A DNA stretch of 10,348 nucleotides, taken from NCBI GenBank assembly GCA_030039935.1, contig JASHUQ010000035.1, positions 1-10,348 on the forward strand, given 5' to 3'. The position numbers and the translations under genes were made by a program. Below the pieces are notes generated by a model, which ran no database searches, was not told the DNA's origin, and saw nothing but the letters and a program-made list of their open reading frames with translations. The stretch comes from Microcaldota archaeon. GTDB lineage: Archaea > Micrarchaeota > Micrarchaeia > Micrarchaeales > Micrarchaeaceae. Of the stretch, positions 5,767 to 10,348 are shown in pieces; positions within the stretch are counted from its first letter, which is position 1; every line of letters starts with the position of its first letter.

Positions 5767-6191
5767 TATTTCACCATTCTTGCTATTAGGAGATTTATCT
5801 TTGATCCCATGTATCCAAGTGATCCCCCCTCATTCACGCTTCTCTTTGTGCTCTTGTAGCCATGCCTTGGAGGATGCAGCCTGAACGGAAGGTTCTTCTT
5901 AAGCTCCTTTAAATCATACTTACCCTCAATTATGTCATTTGCACTAATCTTCATGTTGCTGCTCTTTACAAGCCTTTCGAGTGTTTCTTTGCTTACCTCT
6001 CCATAGGTTACATAGCTTTCGCAGTTCTTCAGCATTCCATAGTAATCAGGGGTCAGTTTTACAACAGTGCAGTTGTTGACCCTGTTTAGCCTTAGCCTTT
6101 TCAGCGTCTCAGATATGTCATGACGCACATTGACGCGTCCCCTAATCCTGACTATAGCTACTAGCTTGTTCTCTAGAGTATTGTTCTCCAT
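5766..6191 (-). CDS. rpl30: 50S ribosomal protein uL30 (L30)
   Basis: This 141-residue protein is an archaeal/eukaryotic-length uL30. The L30 fold spans residues 9-66 (VAIVRIRGRVNVRHDISETL then LRLNRVNNCTVVKLTPDYYGMLK, then SYVTYGEVSKETLERLV). The archaeal C-terminal extension contains FRLHPPRHGYKS and ends GSLGYMGSKINLLIARMVK. It starts at ATG 6191 and has no clear ribosome-binding site. It is the first gene of its transcript: the upstream side is a divergent promoter region rather than rps5, its usual neighbour, so this is a displaced piece of the spc operon. It couples directly to rpl15 through a one-base overlap. Confidence 0.95.
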   Translation of the reverse strand: MENNTLENKLVAIVRIRGRVNVRHDISETLKRLRLNRVNNCTVVKLTPDYYGMLKNCESYVTYGEVSKETLERLVKSSNMKISANDIIEGKYDLKELKKNLPFRLHPPRHGYKSTKRSVNEGGSLGYMGSKINLLIARMVK

Positions 6192-6215
6192 AAAAACACG
6201 AACTTAAACTAAACG

Positions 6216-6254
6216 TATAAAATTCATTCATATATTAGTATAGAAATATTTAAA
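6216..6254 (-). promoter_or_regulatory. Promoter region of rpl30-rpl15, two candidate TATA boxes
   Basis: Two boxes read on the minus strand. TTTAAATA (6247-6254) would start transcription near 6224 and leave a leader of about 33 nt. TTTTATA (6216-6222) would start it near 6193, giving a leaderless mRNA. There is no ribosome-binding site before ATG 6191, which favours the proximal, leaderless option, but both may be used. The whole 6192-6349 gap is AT-rich and carries no RNA gene that I can see. Confidence 0.5.
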
Positions 6255-6312
6255 TGGTTGCATCAATTCTGAAAATTTAGAAAACTTCCGCTAGTCCCAA
6301 CATTTAGCAATC

Positions 6313-6320
6313 TTTTTAAA
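6313..6320 (+). promoter_or_regulatory. TATA box for the small membrane-protein gene
   Basis: TTTTTAAA lies about 33 bp upstream of TTG 6350, predicting initiation near 6342 and a leader of 8-17 nt depending on the start codon used. GAGGG at 6345-6349 would then be within the leader. A second AT-rich stretch, TATATA (6333-6338), is less well placed for the TTG starts. Confidence 0.4.
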
Positions 6321-6349
6321 CGTTCACAATTGTATATAGAGATTGAGGG

Positions 6350-6721
6350 TTGGTAAATTTGTATTATGGCGACTACCAGAAAGTAAAGAAGATGGAGCTT
6401 CTTCTGCAGAAGCTTGCATACATATCTGTTGGGCTTGACTTCCTTATTGCATTGGCAACCGTCCTGATTTTAAGAGGAGCGAATTTCTCTCATACTATGC
6501 TGCTCATAACTGGATACCTGATGACAATAGAAATGGCAGTTATAGGTGTTGTTTTTGCTGCACTCATGGCCCTCAAGCATTATAGCAATATAATGGACAA
6601 TTTTGCATTAGCGGCATTCAAGAACATAAAGGTGAGAAGGGCATCGAGCACTTTAAGAAGAATCGTAATAAACCCGATAATATTGATAAGAAGATTTGCA
6701 AATAGGATGTACAACTATTAA
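6350..6721 (+). CDS. Small membrane protein with two transmembrane helices, unknown function
   Basis: I do not recognise this protein of up to 123 residues. Two hydrophobic helices are clear: about residues 22-41 (LAYISVGLDFLIALATVLIL) and 50-75 (from MLLITGYLMTIEMAV onward). A short loop lies between them, and an Arg/Lys-rich C-terminus (residues 92-118) by the positive-inside rule should be cytoplasmic, as should the N-terminus. The start is uncertain: TTG 6350 has GAGGG touching it, TTG 6359 has the same GAGGG at a more normal distance (10 nt after GAGG), and ATG 6392 has no ribosome-binding site. It is transcribed divergently from rpl30, and its TAA stop abuts the EndoQ stop tail to tail with no base between. 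Confidence 0.65.
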   Translation: MVNLYYGDYQKVKKMELLLQKLAYISVGLDFLIALATVLILRGANFSHTMLLITGYLMTIEMAVIGVVFAALMALKHYSNIMDNFALAAFKNIKVRRASSTLRRIVINPIILIRRFANRMYNY

Positions 6722-7975
6722 TCAAAGCATTTTCTGCCCTTGTTCTATCTCTTTTACTCCCTTATTTCTGTTGAGAAGATCTATTTCTCCGAATATTCCA
6801 GCATAACCAGGCTTTATTGTTATGCTGCCATTTCTCATGTTTACTATCGCATCAGAAATTTCCTTTGTTGATTTCTCTGCAATTGACATAGGATCTACAT
6901 CTATCAAGACATCGAATTCGGTCCAAATTGAAGTAAGGTCCTTGTATATCCTATCTACCGCAACGGAAAATGTTCCTTTCTTTATCACATCGGCTATTAC
7001 CTCCTTCAATGGAACTATTTTTGTGTATGGTATTGGATTCTCTGGAATGAATCCTGCAGGCCTGTCTGCAAGGCTGTTGATCCTGTGAAGAACTCCGGTG
7101 AGAAGTTTCTTGCCGCAAACAGGGCATTTTGTTATGCTGCTTGTTTCAGGGTTTATAGAAAACTTGCAGTCTTTGTGCCCATCATAATGATACTTGCCTT
7201 CCTCTGGGAAGAACTGGATTGTTTTCTTTAGTACTTTTCCATCATTGTTCTTGATCGCTTTTGTTATTGAATTGTAGGACAGCTTTTCCTCATCAATCTC
7301 GAATATGTTTGCTGATCTTCCGAGCTTTTCGAGCGAGTGCATGTCGCTGTTTGATAAAAGGGTATACTTATCATTCTTGGATATCCTCCAGTTCATGGGG
7401 GAATCGCTGCTTAGGCCGGTTTCAAAGGCGTGTATGTGCTTTTCTTGGTCTTCATATGCGTCCTTCATTGAATCGAAGCCGGAAAGAGAGCCGAACACTC
7501 CAAAATATGGAGTCCAAGCATGAGCAGGGAATACAAAGGCGTTCCTCTCTACTTCAAAGACCGTCTCTACAAGCTCTGGAGCGCTCATGGATAGTATCGG
7601 CCTCCCATCAGAGGAAAGTTTACCATATTTGTTCAAACGATCGTTAAGAGATTCCGCGGATTCTACGCTTGGCATAAGTATTATGTTGTGGATTTTCTTC
7701 ACTGAATTGTTTTTTGTGAATATTGTTGAAACCTCTGTGCTGATTACAAACCTTACCTTGCTTTTTGACCCTTTTATTTTGTAGAATCCTGTTTCGTTGT
7801 GCTCTTCAAGATCTCTTTTTATCTCTGAAATCCATTCAGGATGAGTGAAATCCCCAGTGCCCAGTATCGTGAGCCCTTTCGTCTCTGCGCTCGCCATAAG
7901 CCCATTCAGATTTATGCTCTCGCTGCACGCCATGGCAAATCTTGAATGAATATGAAAATCTGATATTACTCTCAT
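6722..7975 (-). CDS. Endonuclease Q-like PHP-domain DNA repair nuclease (COG1379)
   Basis: This 417-residue protein matches the COG1379/EndoQ family. The PHP metal-binding residues are present in order: DFHIHS (Asp6, His8, His10), GDFTH (residues 41-45), Glu81 (STEVS), His152 (PAHAW), Glu185 (FETGLSSD) and SDMH (Asp211, His213). A zinc ribbon follows: HKDC (His267, Cys270) and CPVC (Cys284, Cys287), inside the family-typical YHYDGH ... LHRI context, then ADRPAGF. Characterised archaeal EndoQ enzymes cut DNA 5' to deaminated bases (uracil, hypoxanthine, xanthine) and abasic sites; that role is transferred from the family. ATG 7975 follows the endonuclease III stop directly (TAGATG), so the two are translated from one mRNA. 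Length is close to known members and no key residue is missing. Confidence 0.9.
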   Translation of the reverse strand: MRVISDFHIHSRFAMACSESINLNGLMASAETKGLTILGTGDFTHPEWISEIKRDLEEHNETGFYKIKGSKSKVRFVISTEVSTIFTKNNSVKKIHNIILMPSVESAESLNDRLNKYGKLSSDGRPILSMSAPELVETVFEVERNAFVFPAHAWTPYFGVFGSLSGFDSMKDAYEDQEKHIHAFETGLSSDSPMNWRISKNDKYTLLSNSDMHSLEKLGRSANIFEIDEEKLSYNSITKAIKNNDGKVLKKTIQFFPEEGKYHYDGHKDCKFSINPETSSITKCPVCGKKLLTGVLHRINSLADRPAGFIPENPIPYTKIVPLKEVIADVIKKGTFSVAVDRIYKDLTSIWTEFDVLIDVDPMSIAEKSTKEISDAIVNMRNGSITIKPGYAGIFGEIDLLNRNKGVKEIEQGQKML

Positions 7976-8632
7976 CTAAACACTCTTTGTGACTCCATTC
8001 TTTGGGCATATTTTGTTCACAGGGCATTTGCTGCATATAGGAACCTTGTCACACATTGTTTTGCCGTGAGTTTTGAATATATAGGTAATGTTGTGCCAGT
8101 ACTTCTTTTCTATCATCTTCATTAGGTCTTGCTCTATCTTCTCTGGATCCTTATTTGAAGTCAACCCAAGTCTCGGTGCAAGTTTTATCACCCAGGTATC
8201 TACTGGGATGCCCTCAACAATACCGTATGCATTTATCAGTATTGTATTGGCTGTCTTCCTCCCTATTCCAGGAAGTTCTAGAAGTTCTTCCATTTTGCTA
8301 GGAACCCTTCCTTTGTATCTTTGGTCAATTATCTTCATAGTATGGATTATGCTCTTAGCTTTGTTGCCTCCGAAGCTCACTCTACTTATGTATTGATAAA
8401 GTTCATCTGGATCTGCGTTTGCATAGTCTTTTGCGGTCTTGTATTTTTCAAACAATCTCGGGGTTACGGAATTGGTTACCTCGTCTCTTGTCTGTGCAGA
8501 AAGAATTGCAGCTGCAACAAGATCTATTGGAGTCTTAAAATTAAGATAGTATTTTGCATTTTTGTATGTCTTGCCGAGTATACCAACAAGCCTGTTTGCA
8601 TCTGACTTGGAAAGAAGCTTCACCCCTGCCAT
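7976..8632 (-). CDS. nth: Endonuclease III-like DNA glycosylase/AP lyase (paralogue 1)
   Basis: This 218-residue HhH-GPD protein has LSAQTRD (residues 44-50), the helix-hairpin-helix ELPGIGRKTAN with catalytic Lys126, and the catalytic Asp145 in PVDTW. The C-terminal iron-sulphur cluster ligands are Cys194, 200, 203 and 209. The family removes oxidised pyrimidines and nicks the strand. Two details differ from the usual enzyme: the residue pair after the catalytic Asp is TW rather than TH, and the first cysteine spacing is C-x5-C instead of C-x6-C; both are intact codons, not frameshifts. ATG 8632 lies about 25 bp downstream of a TATA element (8654-8660), suggesting a leaderless mRNA. It is first in an operon with EndoQ, and a second paralogue is transcribed divergently. 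It might have shifted damage specificity. Confidence 0.92.
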   Translation of the reverse strand: MAGVKLLSKSDANRLVGILGKTYKNAKYYLNFKTPIDLVAAAILSAQTRDEVTNSVTPRLFEKYKTAKDYANADPDELYQYISRVSFGGNKAKSIIHTMKIIDQRYKGRVPSKMEELLELPGIGRKTANTILINAYGIVEGIPVDTWVIKLAPRLGLTSNKDPEKIEQDLMKMIEKKYWHNITYIFKTHGKTMCDKVPICSKCPVNKICPKNGVTKSV

Positions 8633-8653
8633 AATATTTTATAGACATAGTAG

Positions 8654-8660
8654 TATAAAT
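8654..8660. promoter_or_regulatory. TATA element between divergent nth paralogues, possibly bidirectional
   Basis: TATAAAT on the plus strand, read ATTTATA on the minus strand, lies in the 75-bp gap between the two genes. For the leftward gene its centre is about 25 bp from ATG 8632, which predicts a leaderless transcript. For the rightward gene it predicts initiation near 8683 and a leader of about 25 nt before ATG 8708. No other comparably good box serves the rightward gene, so one element may direct both. Confidence 0.45.
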
Positions 8661-8707
8661 CATTAACCAAGGCTTGTCCTATTAATTGTTCTTTAGATGG
8701 TATTCAA

Positions 8708-9355
8708 ATGAATAAGAAAAAAGCAACGGCAAAGATTGGGGTTGTCCTCTCAAGGCTCAAGAAAAGGTATCCGGAAGAGATGCAAACATCTCTGGACCAT
8801 GAAAACCCTTGGGAACTGCTGGTAGCAACTATGCTTTCTGCACAGGCGCAGGATGCGCAGGTCAACAAGGTCACCCCTGCTTTGTTCAAGAGGTATCCAA
8901 ATATCAAGAGTTTTGTTGAATTGAAACCTACACAGCTATACAAATACACAAAAAGCCTGAACATATATAGGAACAAGTCCAAGCACATCATACAAACTGC
9001 CAAATATATAAAAAGAAATTTTCGAGGTAAGGTTCCTGAAACAATGGAAAAACTGATACAATTGCCAGGGGTTGGTAGAAAGACCGCCAATGTAGTTCTT
9101 GCAAATGCGTTTGGAAAGCATGAAGGCATTGCTATTGACACGCACTGCATCACAGTTTCGAACAGGCTCTTTCTATATCACGCCAAAAACGCAGCGCAGG
9201 TTGAAGAACATCTTATGAAGATAGTGCCAAAGCCCGACTGGGGAAATGTCAACCATCTTTTTATAGCTCTTGGAAGGGATGTCTGCACTGCCAAGAAAAA
9301 GATATGCGGCAAATGCGTTCTGAGAGATATATGCCCTTCTAGTGATGCAAAATGA
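8708..9355 (+). CDS. nth: Endonuclease III DNA glycosylase/AP lyase (paralogue 2)
   Basis: This 215-residue protein is a classic endonuclease III. It has LSAQAQDAQVNKVTPALF (residues 43-60), the hairpin QLPGVGRKTANVVLANAFG with catalytic Lys125, catalytic Asp144 in AIDTH, and the canonical C-x6-C-x2-C-x5-C cluster motif (Cys193, 200, 203, 209). The role is excision of oxidised pyrimidines and cleavage at abasic sites. It looks closer to the bacterial-type Nth consensus than the divergent neighbour and is clearly not a recent duplicate of it. ATG 8708 fits the family start. The TGA stop overlaps the Dph6 ATG (ATGA, 9352-9355), so translation is coupled to dph6. Confidence 0.94.
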   Translation: MNKKKATAKIGVVLSRLKKRYPEEMQTSLDHENPWELLVATMLSAQAQDAQVNKVTPALFKRYPNIKSFVELKPTQLYKYTKSLNIYRNKSKHIIQTAKYIKRNFRGKVPETMEKLIQLPGVGRKTANVVLANAFGKHEGIAIDTHCITVSNRLFLYHAKNAAQVEEHLMKIVPKPDWGNVNHLFIALGRDVCTAKKKICGKCVLRDICPSSDAK

Positions 9356-10011
9356 TAGCTGCACTTTACAGCGGAGGCAAGGATTCGACCCTTGCAGTAC
9401 ACAAAATGGCTGACATAGGAAAAAAACCGGATTTGCTAATAAGTGCAATATCTGACAACGAATTCAGCTACATGTTCCACAGGCCAAACATAAAGTGGAC
9501 AGCCCTACAAGCGCAATCTATGGGAATAAAACACGTTTTCTTTAGTACTAAGGGAGAGAAGGAAAAGGAGCTTTTGGATTTAGAAAATGCCCTTAAAAAG
9601 GACAAGGTAACAGAGCTTATTACGGGTGCGGTTGCCAGCAGGTACCAGGCAGACAGGATCAATGATATTTGCAAAAAGCTCAAAATTGTGCATCATGCAC
9701 CCCTCTGGGGAATAAACCCTGTTGAAGAATTGAATGAGATATCAGAAAATTTTGATTCGATTATAACAAGCGTGTCTGCTGATGGTTTGGATGAGAGCTT
9801 TCTTGGCGCAAGGATAGACAAAGACACAATAGATAAATTAATCAAAGTAGGCAAGAAATACAAAATTAACATATCTTTTGAAGGAGGAGAGGCGGAGTCA
9901 TTTGTGGTTGATGCCCCATTATTTGAGAAACATATAAAAATAATTAAATCGCATAAAGTTTGGAGCGGGTCATCCGGAGTTTACATAATTGATGATGCGG
10001 CTCTCGAATAG
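9352..10011 (+). CDS. dph6: Diphthine-ammonia ligase (Dph6, ATP-PP-loop)
   Basis: This 219-residue protein has the ATP-pyrophosphatase loop SGGKDS (residues 7-12), the family segment ITGAVASRYQADRI (90-103) with HHAPLWG (114-120), and the C-terminal signature SFEGGEAESFVVDAPLF (175-191). These define the COG2102/ATP_bind_4 group, which amidates diphthine to diphthamide on the conserved histidine of elongation factor 2, the last step of that modification. The length is normal for archaeal members, which lack the RidA-like domains of the yeast enzyme. The start overlaps the nth stop by ATGA, and the stop is followed by GGTGAT, the ribosome-binding site of the aminotransferase. The operon mixes DNA repair, translation-factor modification and amino-acid metabolism, so shared expression is likelier than shared pathway. 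Confidence 0.92.
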   Translation: MIAALYSGGKDSTLAVHKMADIGKKPDLLISAISDNEFSYMFHRPNIKWTALQAQSMGIKHVFFSTKGEKEKELLDLENALKKDKVTELITGAVASRYQADRINDICKKLKIVHHAPLWGINPVEELNEISENFDSIITSVSADGLDESFLGARIDKDTIDKLIKVGKKYKINISFEGGEAESFVVDAPLFEKHIKIIKSHKVWSGSSGVYIIDDAALE

Positions 10012-10016
10012 GTGAT
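10011..10016 (+). promoter_or_regulatory. Ribosome-binding site deciding the aminotransferase start
   Basis: GGTGAT is complementary to the archaeal 16S 3' end. It starts at the last base of the dph6 stop and lies 9 bases before GTG 10026. The nearby ATG at 10024 is out of frame and its frame closes after a few codons, so this site supports the GTG start. Confidence 0.6.
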
Positions 10017-10025
10017 ATTATAGAT

Positions 10026-10348
10026 GTGCTTTCGAAAAGGAGCAGGTTTGCGACAAATCCTATAAGAGAGGAAGATGCAGAAGCGGCCATTCTTAGAAAA
10101 AAGGGCAAAGAGATAATAAAACTAAACACCGGAGACCCTCCGGCATATTTCCCAACGCCAAAGTACATAATAGACGCATACATAAAGGCGTTAAAAGAGG
10201 GCAAGACCGGCTATTCAAGATCAGAGGGAATAGACGAACTCGTTGCAGTGGTACAGAAAAGATACAAGTCTATGTACAATCTTGACATTGGCTATGATGA
10301 CGTTATTACAACACAGGGCATATCTGAGGGAATTTTCTTTCTGAACAG
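10026..10348 (+). CDS. PLP-dependent class I/II aminotransferase, N-terminal part (runs off window)
   Basis: The frame starts at GTG 10026 and runs 107 codons plus two bases to the window end without a stop. The visible part matches fold-type I aminotransferases: the N-terminal LSKRSRFATNPIREEDAEA helix, LNTGDPPAYFPTPKYI (with the GDP turn), the GKTGYSRSEGIDELVAVV segment equal to the usual Y-x-x-x-x-G-x-x-x-L-R-x-A region, and VITTQGISEGIFF leading to the PLP-binding region. It most resembles the archaeal alanine/aspartate transaminase group (AspC/AlaA-like), but the substrate cannot be set because the catalytic lysine and the C-terminal domain lie outside. It is the third gene of the nth-dph6 operon, starting 14 bp after the dph6 stop. 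Confidence 0.85.
   Translation, partial: MLSKRSRFATNPIREEDAEAAILRKKGKEIIKLNTGDPPAYFPTPKYIIDAYIKALKEGKTGYSRSEGIDELVAVVQKRYKSMYNLDIGYDDVITTQGISEGIFFLN

Noticed and set aside
7883..7889. Another tRNA-Ala 3'-end copy (CTCTGCG) inside the EndoQ gene
   Set aside because: Only seven bases match, they lie within a conserved coding region, and the match does not reach the tRNA end. Chance is sufficient.
8065..8100. Frameshift or deletion in endonuclease III paralogue 1 causing the short C-x5-C spacing
   Set aside because: The reading frame is intact through all four cysteines and to the stop abutting EndoQ, so an in-frame one-residue difference is the simpler reading.
8704..9153. 149-codon minus-strand frame opposite the second endonuclease III
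   Set aside because: The plus-strand protein carries all catalytic and cluster residues, and the minus frame is cysteine/phenylalanine-rich without any recognisable motif.

Overview
The window is archaeal chromosome. Supporting this are archaeal-type ribosomal proteins uL30 and uL15, a beta-CASP RNase of the aCPSF2 type, an EndoQ-type PHP endonuclease, a diphthamide synthetase (Dph6), a COG1340-like coiled-coil protein, TATA-type (box A) promoters, GTGAT/GGTGAT ribosome-binding sites and TTG/GTG starts. Genes are tightly packed, with no gap above about 160 bp. A small-genome (DPANN-like) archaeon is plausible, but the window alone does not prove it.

Left end (1-1595): the 3' end of a very glycine-rich protein gene reads rightward to 446. 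After it comes a leftward block holding a DUF4258/DUF2283 toxin-antitoxin-like pair and a Nudix hydrolase. This block lies between a complete tRNA-Ala(UGC) gene and a 21-bp exact copy of that tRNA's 3' end. A third, 11-bp copy sits between the Nudix gene and the toxin-like gene. The layout resembles two small cassettes integrated one after the other at the tRNA 3' end, with no integrase visible. This is the most unusual signal in the window.

Middle (1638-6191): a leftward core-gene string runs uL30 -> uL15 -> GT4 glycosyltransferase -> coiled-coil protein -> aCPSF2-like RNase -> small very basic protein -> tRNA-Ala. The ribosomal pair is detached from its usual spc neighbours, with no rps5 before it and no secY after it. 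A divergent promoter region (6192-6349) separates it from a small two-helix membrane protein of unknown function.

Right end (6722-10348): a DNA-repair island. Leftward, an endonuclease III gene abuts an EndoQ gene (TAG followed directly by ATG), so a base glycosylase is paired with an endonuclease that recognises deaminated bases. Rightward, from the same 75-bp intergenic region and probably one symmetric TATA element, runs a second endonuclease III paralogue. It overlaps dph6 by ATGA, and a PLP-dependent aminotransferase cut off by the window end follows.
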